Of a stretch of DNA of 25,349 nucleotides, positions 1 through 7,784 are shown in pieces. The notes under the pieces are model-generated. The model saw only the letters and a program-made list of their open reading frames with translations. It made no database searches and was not told the DNA's origin. The DNA is from Ruminococcaceae bacterium UBA7101. Its GTDB lineage: Bacteria; Bacillota; Clostridia; Oscillospirales; Acutalibacteraceae. The DNA is taken from the NCBI GenBank assembly GCA_002493325.1, contig DKYL01000066.1, forward strand, positions 1 to 25,349. Reading direction: 5' to 3'. Position 1 is the first letter of the stretch; each line of letters opens with the position of its first letter. The position numbers were made by a program, and so were the translations under genes.

Positions 1-19
1 CCAGCTGAGCTATGCTCCC
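1..19 (-). tRNA. tRNA, 5' end only (cut by window edge); possibly tRNA-Val
   Basis: Read on the minus strand from base 19, the sequence is GGGAGCA-TA-GCTC-AGCTGG. This fits a 7-base acceptor strand, U8-A9, the 5' half of the D stem, and a D loop with the A14 and G18-G19 landmarks. The anticodon lies outside the window, so identity cannot be read. An acceptor beginning GGGAGCA is what I associate with tRNA-Val in low-GC Gram-positives, with tRNA-Ala as an alternative. It has its own promoter at 53-81, and further tRNAs may follow outside the window. Confidence 0.85.
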
Positions 20-52
20 ACATCGCCATATCGCAGTCTTGCGACGTGTTAT

Positions 53-81
53 ATAATACAATAATGCAAGTAAAAAGTCAA
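53..81 (-). promoter_or_regulatory. Sigma-A-type promoter of the tRNA
   Basis: The minus strand reads TTGACT (76-81), a 17-base spacer, then TATTAT (53-58). This predicts a start near base 46 and a pre-tRNA leader of about 26 bases. That leader could fold as TCGCA-AGAC-TGCGA, just upstream of the mature 5' end. The fit to the sigma-A consensus and the position before the tRNA are seen; activity is inferred. Confidence 0.7.
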
Positions 82-132
82 GAGTTTTTTTCAAATTTTT
101 TTAACTTTTTTTGGGAGCAATTTTTCGACCTG

Positions 133-1002
133 TTAATCAAGAAGTTTCTTAATATCATCAGGAGTAAATTCATAGGTTTTATCACAGAAATGACATTCGA
201 CCTTAGTGTTTTCACCCGAGCTTATCATATCCTCAAGCGACTCCCTGCCTGTCGAAATAAGTGCAGACTCAACCTTTTCTTTTGAACAGTTGCATCTGTA
301 CTCTATTTCGCTTTCATCAAGTTTGGAAAGCTCCAGTCCTTTCATTGCTGCTTTTGCAATATCATCAGGTGTCATACCCTTACTGAGCATAGCTGTAACA
401 GGCTCCAGCGTTTCAACAGCATATTCAATTTTGCTTATAACCTCATCGGGACAGAATGGAAGAAGCTGAATAATAAAACCGCCTGCAGCAGCAACAGTCA
501 AATCAGGATTAACAAGAACACCGAGAGCGCATACTGACGGAGTCTGCTCTGATGAAACAAAGTAGTTTGTAATATCCTCTGCAATTTCTCCGCTGATAAT
601 CTCTGTCTGACCCACATAAGGCTCTTTTAATCCTATGTCCTTCATAACGTAAAGATAACCATTTGTGCCTACTGTTCCCTTTACATCAAGCTTGCCTTTA
701 TCATTTAACGGGATTTCAACAACAGGATTCTGAACATAACCTCTTGCATTGCCCTCACTGTCAGAAACAGCAATCAATGAACCTGCAGGACCTCCGCCGT
801 TCATTCTGAGCGTGATGCTGTCATCCTTGCCCTTCAGCATATCACCCATCATAGATGCGGCTGTCATAAGTCTGCCGAGTGCTGCGGTATTAACAGCAGA
901 TGTTTTGTGTATCTGCTCAGCCATACCAACCATATCCGTAGTGTCGGCAGCAATAACAAATGCGCTGCCGTCTTCAGTTATATATCTTACAATCTTTCCC
1001 AT
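133..1002 (-). CDS. hslO: Hsp33 family redox-regulated chaperone HslO
   Basis: A cytosolic holdase that is inactive while its four cysteines bind zinc and is switched on by oxidative unfolding. The protein has 289 residues, normal for the family. The zinc centre is visible at the C-terminus as C237-x-C239 and C270-x2-C273. The N-terminal part (VRYITEDGSAF onward) is typical Hsp33 core. The frame stays open 33 codons further upstream, into the preceding methyltransferase gene, but the start at 1002 has an AGAAGGA ribosome site at 1012-1018 and begins at the residue expected for the family. It is the last gene of yerC - methyltransferase - hslO, with 4 bases between the upstream stop and its start. 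No hairpin terminator was seen between its stop and the tRNA promoter. Confidence 0.95.
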   Translation of the reverse strand: MGKIVRYITEDGSAFVIAADTTDMVGMAEQIHKTSAVNTAALGRLMTAASMMGDMLKGKDDSITLRMNGGGPAGSLIAVSDSEGNARGYVQNPVVEIPLNDKGKLDVKGTVGTNGYLYVMKDIGLKEPYVGQTEIISGEIAEDITNYFVSSEQTPSVCALGVLVNPDLTVAAAGGFIIQLLPFCPDEVISKIEYAVETLEPVTAMLSKGMTPDDIAKAAMKGLELSKLDESEIEYRCNCSKEKVESALISTGRESLEDMISSGENTKVECHFCDKTYEFTPDDIKKLLD

Positions 1003-1006
1003 AGAA

Positions 1007-1726
1007 TTATTTCCTTCTGCATACAAAATATATTCTTTCACTGTCAGCTTTATGTGCGTTTTCTGAAAATTCGTCATAAATTCCGATGATTTCAAAATCA
1101 TTCAAGGCTGAAATCAGTTCATCAACAGAATAAGCGGTTTCCACAAAGTCCTCGCTGAATCTGTCATAATTTTTTCCGTTAAATATGAAAAAATCAAGCA
1201 ATATTCTGACTCTGTTGTTTCCCAATGCTTCATTATCCCAGCTAAGAAAAAAGTCATCCTCGTCAAATACAAAGGTATTCTCAGCCAGAATTTCATTATG
1301 CTTATATATAGTATTAACGTCAAAAACAAAAATACCGCCGGAATCAAGACAGTTATAAACGGATAAAAAGCATTTTTTCACTGCATTTATGTCATCAAGA
1401 TGATTAATGCTGTCAAGTGTGCAGGTACAGAAATCAAATTTTTCATTTACATTAAAATCAGATATATCTGCACAGATAAACTGACTGTCAGGGCATTTCG
1501 CTTTTGCGACTGTCAGCATATCAGGTGACAAATCAACACCTGTGACATTATAGCCTTTTTTATTAAAAAGAGAACACAGGGTTCCTGTTCCGCAAGCCAA
1601 ATCAAGAACTCTGTTACCGCCATTGCCATACCGAGAAAAAAAGTTAGAAATGTAATCACTTCTAACTTTATAATCTGCATTTTCAGTTAATCTGTCATAA
1701 AACAATGCAAAGGTATTATAGCTCAC
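1007..1726 (-). CDS. Class I SAM-dependent methyltransferase
   Basis: A 239-residue soluble protein with the class I methyltransferase fold. Motif I (VLDLACGTGTL) is at residues 40-50, and motif II follows as GVDLSPDML near residue 63, the acidic residue expected to bind the ribose of SAM. The substrate cannot be told; small-molecule and protein methylation are both possible. I chose the GTG start at 1726 because AGGAG at 1734-1738 sits 7 bases upstream and the family usually begins with an S/A-Y-x-x-F-A-x-x-Y-D sequence, as here. A longer frame reaching 1783 has no such support. The gene overlaps the end of yerC by 11 bases and is followed 4 bases later by hslO, so it is translationally linked to both. 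No membrane or secretion signal is present. Confidence 0.88.
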   Translation of the reverse strand: MSYNTFALFYDRLTENADYKVRSDYISNFFSRYGNGGNRVLDLACGTGTLCSLFNKKGYNVTGVDLSPDMLTVAKAKCPDSQFICADISDFNVNEKFDFCTCTLDSINHLDDINAVKKCFLSVYNCLDSGGIFVFDVNTIYKHNEILAENTFVFDEDDFFLSWDNEALGNNRVRILLDFFIFNGKNYDRFSEDFVETAYSVDELISALNDFEIIGIYDEFSENAHKADSERIYFVCRRK

Positions 1727-2024
1727 TTTCCTTCTCCTGTGCTCTGATACGCTCAAAAATCCTGTCATAGCCGTCACAGCCATACTGAAGAGAACGGTTT
1801 ACACGGCTTATTGTTGCGGTAGATGCACCTGTTGAATTGACAATATCAGTGTAAACACATTTTTCACTGAGCATTTTTGCAACCACCAAGCGCTGGCTTA
1901 TTGCCTTAAGCTCCTGAATTGTACAAAGATCCTCAAAAAAATCATAGCACTCATCGCTGTTTTCAAGTGCTAAAACTGCTTTGAATAAAAAATCAAGATT
2001 ATCATCCTGCAATTTTCTGCTCAT
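1716..2024 (-). CDS. yerC: YerC/YecD family TrpR-like protein
   Basis: A 102-residue protein of the YerC/YecD family, related in fold to the Trp repressor. A helix-turn-helix is readable around residues 57-80 (VYTDIVNSTGASTATISRVNRSL), preceded by a helical segment containing QELKAISQRLVVAKML that matches the TrpR dimer core. It is presumably a DNA-binding regulator, but neither ligand nor target can be inferred; a role in tryptophan control should not be assumed. The ATG at 2024 is chosen over a TTG at 2042 because AGGGGGT (2031-2037) lies 6 bases before it and would be inside the longer frame. First gene of the operon with the methyltransferase and hslO. Confidence 0.92.
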   Translation of the reverse strand: MSRKLQDDNLDFLFKAVLALENSDECYDFFEDLCTIQELKAISQRLVVAKMLSEKCVYTDIVNSTGASTATISRVNRSLQYGCDGYDRIFERIRAQEKESEL

Positions 2025-2051
2025 ATAATGACCCCCTAACAATTTAATAAC

Positions 2052-2080
2052 ATTTTAACACATTAAACTGTGATTGTAAA
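2052..2080 (-). promoter_or_regulatory. Extended -10 promoter of yerC-methyltransferase-hslO
   Basis: The minus strand reads TTTACA (2075-2080), 17 bases, then TAAAAT (2052-2057) preceded by TG one base upstream (extended -10). The predicted start is near 2045, giving a leader of about 21 bases. The -35 box falls at the end of the T-tract of the lysA terminator, so the two units are back to back. Confidence 0.65.
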
Positions 2081-2108
2081 GAAAAATCCCCGAAAATTTT
2101 CGGGGATT
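2078..2108 (-). terminator. Rho-independent terminator of lon-engB-lysA
   Basis: A perfect 24-base palindrome at 2085-2108 (AATCCCCGAAAA with its complement) is followed on the minus strand by TTTTTCTTT. It begins 6 bases after the lysA stop codon. Confidence 0.93.
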
Positions 2109-2114
2109 CAAAAA

Positions 2115-3389
2115 TTATTCGCTGATTAAATCATTGTAAAAATCAAAGCAGTCAAATGTGCTGAAATAATCCTTTGGCGTTTCAGCCCTTCGGATCAGCC
2201 GGAAGGAACCGTCCTCTTTAAGAAGAATTTCTGCACTCTTCAGCTTGCCGTTATAGTTATAGCCCATTGAAAAGCCGTGTGCACCTGCGTCGTGAATAAA
2301 CAGATAGTCACCCATCTCAATCTTAGGAAGCATTCTGTCAATTGCAAATTTATCGCAGTTTTCGCAGAGTGAGCCCGTAACATCGTATTTATTATCAGAA
2401 GGCTCGTTTTCCTTGCCGAGAACTGTAATGTGATGATATGCACCATAGATTGCAGGACGCATTAAATTAACGGCACAGGCATCAACACCGATATATTCCT
2501 TATGTGTGTGCTTTTCATTGATAGCCTTTGTAACAAGACCGCCGTAAGGACCAAGCATATATCTGCCAAGCTCTGTATAGATAGCAACATCATCCATACC
2601 TGCAGGTGTAAGCACCTCTTCATAAGCCTTTCTTACACCCTCGCCGATAACAAAAATATCGTTTGGCTCTTGATCGGGAAGATAAGGAATACCGATACCG
2701 CCGGAAAGGTTAATAAAGGTAATATGAACACCAAGCTTTGCCTTTAAATCAGCAGCAAGCTCAAACAGAAGCTTAGCAAGCATAGGATAATATTCGTTAG
2801 TAACCGTATTGGAGCAGAGGAAGGAATGTATACCGAATTCCTCTACACCCTTTTCCTTTAAAATTCTGAATGCCTCATAAATCTGCTCGGTGGTCATACC
2901 ATATTTAGCATCACCGGGATTGTCCATAATATCATTCGATATTTTAAAAATTCCGCCCGGATTATAACGGCAGCTCATTTTCTTTGGCAGCTTGCCGCAA
3001 GCTTTTTCCACTGCTTCGATATGTGTAATATCATCAAGGTTAATAATACCGCCTAAATCGTTGCAATACTTAAATTCTTCAATCGGTGTATCATTTGATG
3101 AAAACATAATATCATCGCCTGTTGCACCTATGGTTTTTGACATCATAAGCTCTGTCTTTGATGAGCAGTCACAGCCACAGCCATACTCACGAAGAATGTT
3201 GATTAAAAACGGATTAGGTGTTGCTTTAACAGCAAAATACTCTTTATAACCCTTGTTCCATGAAAATGCCTTCTTCAGATTTGAAACATTTTCTCTTATT
3301 CCCCTTTCATCATAAAGATGAAACGGTGTAGGATAGGAAGCCGCAATTTCCTCTACCTTTTCCTTTGTTACAAATGGTGTCTTTGCCAT
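2115..3389 (-). CDS. lysA: Diaminopimelate decarboxylase (LysA-type, fold III PLP enzyme)
   Basis: Predicted to make L-lysine from meso-diaminopimelate in the last step of lysine synthesis. 424 residues, in the range for LysA. The PLP-binding lysine is K55 in YFAVKATPNP. A glycine-rich phosphate-binding stretch (NLSGGIGIPY) and an ELGRY element follow. The active-site cysteine region reads CENCD, and the C-terminal pyridoxal motif reads DAGAHGFSMGYNYNG. Canonical LysA has CESGD and DAGAYGFS at these places, so this is a divergent branch, and related fold III decarboxylases acting on ornithine or carboxynorspermidine are a minor alternative. GGAGG lies 10 bases before the ATG. The gene starts 3 bases after the engB stop and is the last of lon-engB-lysA, so its expression is tied to lon. 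Confidence 0.85.
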   Translation of the reverse strand: MAKTPFVTKEKVEEIAASYPTPFHLYDERGIRENVSNLKKAFSWNKGYKEYFAVKATPNPFLINILREYGCGCDCSSKTELMMSKTIGATGDDIMFSSNDTPIEEFKYCNDLGGIINLDDITHIEAVEKACGKLPKKMSCRYNPGGIFKISNDIMDNPGDAKYGMTTEQIYEAFRILKEKGVEEFGIHSFLCSNTVTNEYYPMLAKLLFELAADLKAKLGVHITFINLSGGIGIPYLPDQEPNDIFVIGEGVRKAYEEVLTPAGMDDVAIYTELGRYMLGPYGGLVTKAINEKHTHKEYIGVDACAVNLMRPAIYGAYHHITVLGKENEPSDNKYDVTGSLCENCDKFAIDRMLPKIEMGDYLFIHDAGAHGFSMGYNYNGKLKSAEILLKEDGSFRLIRRAETPKDYFSTFDCFDFYNDLISE

Positions 3390-3392
3390 ATT

Positions 3393-3986
3393 CTAAAATC
3401 CTCCATCACAAATTGAATTTTCAATATAATTTTTAATACCGTTAATCCCCTGCCCTGTTACGGCAGAGAACGGCACAACAGGCACGCCGCCTGCAAATGC
3501 AAGCTCCTGCTTAGACAGCTTAAGCCTCTCCTCATAGGCTTTTTTCTTCAGCTTGTCAGCCTTGGTCATTACAATAATAAAAGGAATACCCATTTCCTGC
3601 ATAAAGGTAATCATACCCATATCATCCTTTGTTAACGGATGACGCATATCAATAAGCTGAACAACAAGCTTAATATTTCGGTCTGATTTAAAATAACCTT
3701 CCATAAGCTCACCAAATCGGTTAAGCTCCTGTTTGCTGATTTTTGCATAACCATAGCCAGGAAGGTCAACAAATTTTACATCATCAACCTTATAGAAATT
3801 TATTGTAATTGTTTTTCCGGGTACTGAACTGACCCTTGCAAGCTGCTTTCTGTTAAACAGCTTGTTTAATAACGAGCTTTTACCTACATTTGACCTGCCT
3901 GCAAAAACGATTTCAGGCACTTCGCTTTCAGGCAGCTGTGAATGAAGACCATAAGCTCTTTCAAACTCTGCTGTATTGTAATTCAT
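3393..3986 (-). CDS. engB: Ribosome biogenesis GTP-binding protein EngB (YsxC/YihA)
   Basis: A small GTPase needed for late maturation of the 50S subunit. 197 residues, typical length. All G motifs are seen: G1 GRSNVGKSS (30-38), a switch I region ending SVPGKTITINFY, G3 DLPGYGYA (74-81), G4 TKADK (141-145) and G5 SAVTG (174-178). Its AGGAG site overlaps the stop codon of lon, 7 bases upstream, which suggests coupled translation. lon-engB is a widely conserved pair in Gram-positives; lysA behind it is less usual. Confidence 0.96.
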   Translation of the reverse strand: MNYNTAEFERAYGLHSQLPESEVPEIVFAGRSNVGKSSLLNKLFNRKQLARVSSVPGKTITINFYKVDDVKFVDLPGYGYAKISKQELNRFGELMEGYFKSDRNIKLVVQLIDMRHPLTKDDMGMITFMQEMGIPFIIVMTKADKLKKKAYEERLKLSKQELAFAGGVPVVPFSAVTGQGINGIKNYIENSICDGGF

Positions 3987-3993
3987 AATTCTC

Positions 3994-6399
3994 CTATTGT
4001 GTAATTGACAGTCTGCTGTTCTTTCTGTCAGGAACCATCACATTATTCACTGTTTTATCTTTAATCGGATGCTCAAGTGCAAGCGGTAATATTTCATCAA
4101 AAGCTGTAACACTTATGAAACGAACCGAAGCCTTTACCTCGTCAGAAATTTCACTCAAATCACGCGCATTGTCACGTGGGATAATCACTGTATCACATCC
4201 TGCATTATAAGCAGCCATTGATTTTTCCTTCAGACCGCCGATTGCCATTGCTTTTCCTTTCAGGCTTATTTCACCTGTCATTGCAACATTTGACTTGATT
4301 GCCACACCTGTAAGCTCACTGACAAGAGCAGTGGTTATTGCAAGACCTGCAGAAGGACCATCCTTCGGAACAGCACCCTCAGGCGCATGAATATGTATAT
4401 CTTTTGTTTTATAAAAATCAGTATCAATTCCAAATTCAGCAGACTTTGAACGGACATAGGAAACTGCAGTTTTTGCACTTTCCTGCATAACGTCGCCAAG
4501 ATTACCTGTAAGCTCTATCTTACCGGTGCCGTCAAGAGCAGAAACCTCAATGGGGAGCATTGTTCCGCCAACGCTTGTCCACGCAAGACCATTGACTGTG
4601 CCCACAAGGTTTTCACTGCTGATTTTATCTTTAAGATACTTCTTTTTGCCCAAATATTTTTCAATATTTTCATCAGTTACTTTAAATGATTTTTTGCCGT
4701 CATCAAGCTCAACAATGGCTTTTCTGCAGAGTGCAGCAATTTCCTTTTCAAGACGGCGGACACCTGCCTCACGTGTATAACATTCAATCACGGAATAAAT
4801 ACCGCTGTCGGAGATTTTAAACTCTCGTGCAGAAAGACAATGCTTAGCCATTTCCTTCTTCACAAGGTGATTTTTTGCAATATGAAACTTTTCTTCAACT
4901 GTGTATGAATTAAGCTCAATAACCTCCATTCTGTCAAACAGCGGAGCAGGAATAGCAGCTGTATCATTCGCCGTTGTAATAAACATTACCTTGCTTAAAT
5001 CAAAGGGCAAATCTATATAATGGTCAGTAAATGTATGATTCTGCTCAGGATCAAGTGCTTCAAGCAAAGCAGACGACGGATCACCCTTGTAATCACTGCC
5101 AAGCTTATCTATTTCATCGAGCAGAATAATCGGATTCATTGTGCCGCTTTTAATAACAGCATCAATGATTCTGCCGGGCATTGCACCGATATATGTTTTT
5201 CTGTGACCTCTGATTTCAGCCTCATCGTGAATACCGCCGAGGGCAACACGCACATATTTTCTGTTCATGGATGCAGCAAGAGATTTAACAATGGATGTTT
5301 TTCCGACACCTGGAGGACCTGCAAGACAAATAATCTGACCCTTGAAGTCAGGATTTCGTCTGTAAACTGCAAGCGCATCAACTATTCTTTCTTTGACCTT
5401 ATCAAGCCCAAAGTGGTCTTTATCAAGCTTCTGACGTGCACGTTTAAGATTGGTATTGTCCTTTGAATAAATCCCGAAGGGCAGCTCCAGACATTTATCA
5501 AGATAATTTCTTACAACAGTTGCCTCATGAGAGCCCATAGGCATTTTCATAAGCTTGTCGCATTCTGTTATAAGCTTATGCTTAATTTCATCACTGCATT
5601 TCAGAGAGTTGATTTTCTCACGGTATTCATCTGCCTCCTGAATCGGTGACTTACCATCACCAAGCGTTTCGGCAATAACCTTCATTTCCTCTCTCATATA
5701 ATATTCTTTTTGGTTTTTATCAATCTCAGCCTTAACCTTTTCCGCAATTTCAGCCTCAATTTCAAGCGTAGCATTATCCTTTTTCAATGCTACAAGCAGC
5801 TCAGCTACTCGCTGAAAAGCATCATAGGTTTCCAATATACCCTGTTTTTCGGTATAATCGAGGAAGGTATTTGAGCATATGTAATCTGCAAGTTTTCCTC
5901 CGTCATCAATTGAAAGAACAGTTGCAATAACGTCATTGCTTATTTTAGGCATGAGAGATGAATATTTCTCAAATTCTTTTCGCAGTGCACGCAGATAAGC
6001 AAGAGCTTCCCTGCTGTCCTTTGATGAATTTGTTTCCTCAACCATCTGAACAACAGCATTAATGTATGGTTTGGTCTGTGTGGCACTGACAATACAGCCA
6101 CGCTCTATTCCCTCCACAAAAACTCTCAGATTCTCACTGCCGGGAATCCTTGTCATCTGCTTTATACTGCACATAACACCTGTACCGTAAAGCTCATCAA
6201 CAGAGGGATCATCAACAGATGCATCCTTCTGACAGACAAGAAAAACCTTCTGATTTGAATTCATTGCACTTTTTATCGCAGCAATACTCTTTTTTCTGCC
6301 GACATCAAACTGAAGCACCATTTCAGGGAAAACAACAAGTCCCCTGAGCGGAATAACAGGCAACTCTATTATATTTTCTAATGTGTTTAAATCACTCAT
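3994..6399 (-). CDS. lon: ATP-dependent protease Lon (LonA)
   Basis: Homohexameric cytosolic protease that degrades misfolded and regulatory proteins. 801 residues, full length. The N-terminal substrate-recognition domain (ELPVIPLRGLVVFPEM) spans about 1-210, followed by a helical linker. The AAA+ module has Walker A GPPGVGKT at 361-368 and Walker B ILLDEIDK at 425-432. The proteolytic domain has the catalytic serine S683 in KDGPSAG and the catalytic lysine K726 in GGLKEK; the 43-residue spacing is the same as in E. coli Lon (S679/K722). The ribosome site is weak (AGTAGGT). I looked for CIRCE and tandem CtsR boxes upstream and saw none. First gene of the lon-engB-lysA unit, from the promoter at 6429-6457. 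Confidence 0.97.
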   Translation of the reverse strand: MSDLNTLENIIELPVIPLRGLVVFPEMVLQFDVGRKKSIAAIKSAMNSNQKVFLVCQKDASVDDPSVDELYGTGVMCSIKQMTRIPGSENLRVFVEGIERGCIVSATQTKPYINAVVQMVEETNSSKDSREALAYLRALRKEFEKYSSLMPKISNDVIATVLSIDDGGKLADYICSNTFLDYTEKQGILETYDAFQRVAELLVALKKDNATLEIEAEIAEKVKAEIDKNQKEYYMREEMKVIAETLGDGKSPIQEADEYREKINSLKCSDEIKHKLITECDKLMKMPMGSHEATVVRNYLDKCLELPFGIYSKDNTNLKRARQKLDKDHFGLDKVKERIVDALAVYRRNPDFKGQIICLAGPPGVGKTSIVKSLAASMNRKYVRVALGGIHDEAEIRGHRKTYIGAMPGRIIDAVIKSGTMNPIILLDEIDKLGSDYKGDPSSALLEALDPEQNHTFTDHYIDLPFDLSKVMFITTANDTAAIPAPLFDRMEVIELNSYTVEEKFHIAKNHLVKKEMAKHCLSAREFKISDSGIYSVIECYTREAGVRRLEKEIAALCRKAIVELDDGKKSFKVTDENIEKYLGKKKYLKDKISSENLVGTVNGLAWTSVGGTMLPIEVSALDGTGKIELTGNLGDVMQESAKTAVSYVRSKSAEFGIDTDFYKTKDIHIHAPEGAVPKDGPSAGLAITTALVSELTGVAIKSNVAMTGEISLKGKAMAIGGLKEKSMAAYNAGCDTVIIPRDNARDLSEISDEVKASVRFISVTAFDEILPLALEHPIKDKTVNNVMVPDRKNSRLSITQ

Positions 6400-6428
6400 A
6401 TTAAAACCTACTTTAACTAATTATAATG

Positions 6429-6457
6429 ATTATATAATATAAGAAAAAAAAAGGCAA
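6429..6457 (-). promoter_or_regulatory. Sigma-A-type promoter of lon, embedded in the clpX terminator
   Basis: The minus strand reads TTGCCT (6452-6457), 17 bases, then a perfect TATAAT (6429-6434). The -35 hexamer is the 3' arm of the clpX terminator stem, and the spacer is the terminator's T-tract. The predicted start is near 6422, giving a leader of about 22 bases. A second TATAAT at 6420-6425 has no matching -35. Confidence 0.65.
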
Positions 6458-6475
6458 CACAAAAGTTGCCTTTTT
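6441..6475 (-). terminator. Rho-independent terminator of tig-clpP-clpX
   Basis: Stem of AGGCAAC with GTTGCCT (6452-6458 and 6465-6471), extendable through flanking A/T pairs, with a 6-base loop. On the minus strand it is followed by nine T residues and CTT. It lies 8 bases after the clpX stop. Confidence 0.9.
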
Positions 6476-6483
6476 ATTGATAT

Positions 6484-7770
6484 TTATGCGTTTTTTAAGC
6501 TGCTTGCAGTGAGTGTTTTTGCCTCTTTATTAGGATTTCGGAGAACAATCGGCTCATCGCCGTTCTTAACAACACCCTCTGTAATTATAATTTTTTCAAT
6601 AGCAGCATCACTCGGAGCATTAAACATAAGGTCTGTAAGAACGGATTCAAATACGCTCCTGAGTCCTCTTGCACCTGTTTTTCTTTCAAGCGTAATATCA
6701 GCAACAGCATCAAGTGCATCATCCTTGAATTCAAGTTCAATGCCGTCCATTTCAAACAGCTTTACATACTGCTTTAAAATGGAATTCTTAGGCTCCTTCA
6801 TAATACGAATAAGTGCATCTCTGTCGAGATTATCAAGAACAGAAATAACAGGAACTCTGCCGATAAGCTCAGGGATTAATCCGTATTTAACCAAATCGTG
6901 CTGCGTAGCCTGATGCAGAATATTTTCACTTTCAGTCTTTTGTACGCCAAGGTCAGAACCAAAGCCAAGTGACTTGCCGCCAATTCTTTTTTCAATCAGC
7001 TTTTCGATACCATCAAAAGCACCGCCGCAGATAAACAGAATGTTGGATGTATCAATCTGAATAAACTCCTGCTGTGGATGCTTTCTTCCGCCGCCGGGAG
7101 GAACATTTGAAACAGTGCCCTCAAGAATTTTCAGAAGAGCCTGCTGGACACCCTCGCCGCTTACATCACGTGTAATGGAACGGTTTTCACTTTTACGTGA
7201 AATTTTATCAATTTCATCAACATAAATAATGCCGCGCTGTGCCTTTTCAATATCAAAATCCGCAGCCTGAATTAATCTGAGCAGAATATTTTCAACATCT
7301 TCACCGACATAACCCGCTTCTGTAAGCGTTGTTGCATCGGCAATAGCAAACGGCACATTCAAAATTCTTGCAAGCGTCTGGGCAAGCATAGTTTTGCCGA
7401 CACCTGTCGGACCTAAAAGCATAATATTGCTCTTCTGCAAATCAACATCACCGCTGCCGCCCTCAGAATAAATACGCTTATAATGATTATAAACAGCAAC
7501 AGCCAGTGCTCTTTTTGCATCATCCTGTCCGATTACATATTCATCAAGCTTAGCCTTGATTTCACTTGGCTTAGGAAGTGTTAAATCCTCATTTGAGGAC
7601 TTGTGCGGAATGTTAGGTGCAGAGCTTTCTTCAATTAAATCCCTGCAAAGGCTGACACACTCGTCACATATAAACACACCCGGACCTTCAATAAGCTTAT
7701 GAACCATAGCCTCGCTCTTTCCGCAAAAGGAACAGCGTGCAATTGTATTTCGTGAATCATCACGAGCCAT
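6484..7770 (-). CDS. clpX: ATP-dependent Clp protease ATP-binding subunit ClpX
   Basis: AAA+ unfoldase that feeds substrates to ClpP. 428 residues, full length. The N-terminal zinc-binding domain has C13-x2-C16 and C35-x2-C38. The AAA+ core shows Walker A GPTGVGKT (120-127), the GYVG pore loop (153-156), Walker B with D185-E186 and the RKH substrate loop at 229-231. The GFGSDLG stretch is the region of the ClpP-docking loop. Its ribosome site (GAGGT) lies in the 14-base gap after clpP. It is the last gene of tig-clpP-clpX, the classic order, and ends at the terminator that overlaps the lon promoter. Confidence 0.98.
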   Translation of the reverse strand: MARDDSRNTIARCSFCGKSEAMVHKLIEGPGVFICDECVSLCRDLIEESSAPNIPHKSSNEDLTLPKPSEIKAKLDEYVIGQDDAKRALAVAVYNHYKRIYSEGGSGDVDLQKSNIMLLGPTGVGKTMLAQTLARILNVPFAIADATTLTEAGYVGEDVENILLRLIQAADFDIEKAQRGIIYVDEIDKISRKSENRSITRDVSGEGVQQALLKILEGTVSNVPPGGGRKHPQQEFIQIDTSNILFICGGAFDGIEKLIEKRIGGKSLGFGSDLGVQKTESENILHQATQHDLVKYGLIPELIGRVPVISVLDNLDRDALIRIMKEPKNSILKQYVKLFEMDGIELEFKDDALDAVADITLERKTGARGLRSVFESVLTDLMFNAPSDAAIEKIIITEGVVKNGDEPIVLRNPNKEAKTLTASSLKNA

Positions 7771-7784
7771 AAAATCTACCTCAA

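Noticed and set aside
85..121. T-runs downstream of hslO as a terminator
   Set aside because: The T-runs are on the plus strand; the minus strand carries A-runs, and there is no inverted repeat before them.
1003..1101. An hslO start 33 codons upstream
   Set aside because: It would overlap the methyltransferase end by 95 bases, and the added residues are not Hsp33-like, while AAGGA sits at proper distance from the ATG at 1002.
5020..5466. A 148-codon open frame on the plus strand inside lon
   Set aside because: It lies antisense to the conserved AAA+ region of Lon, has no ribosome site and no recognisable domain. It follows from the codon bias of the real gene.
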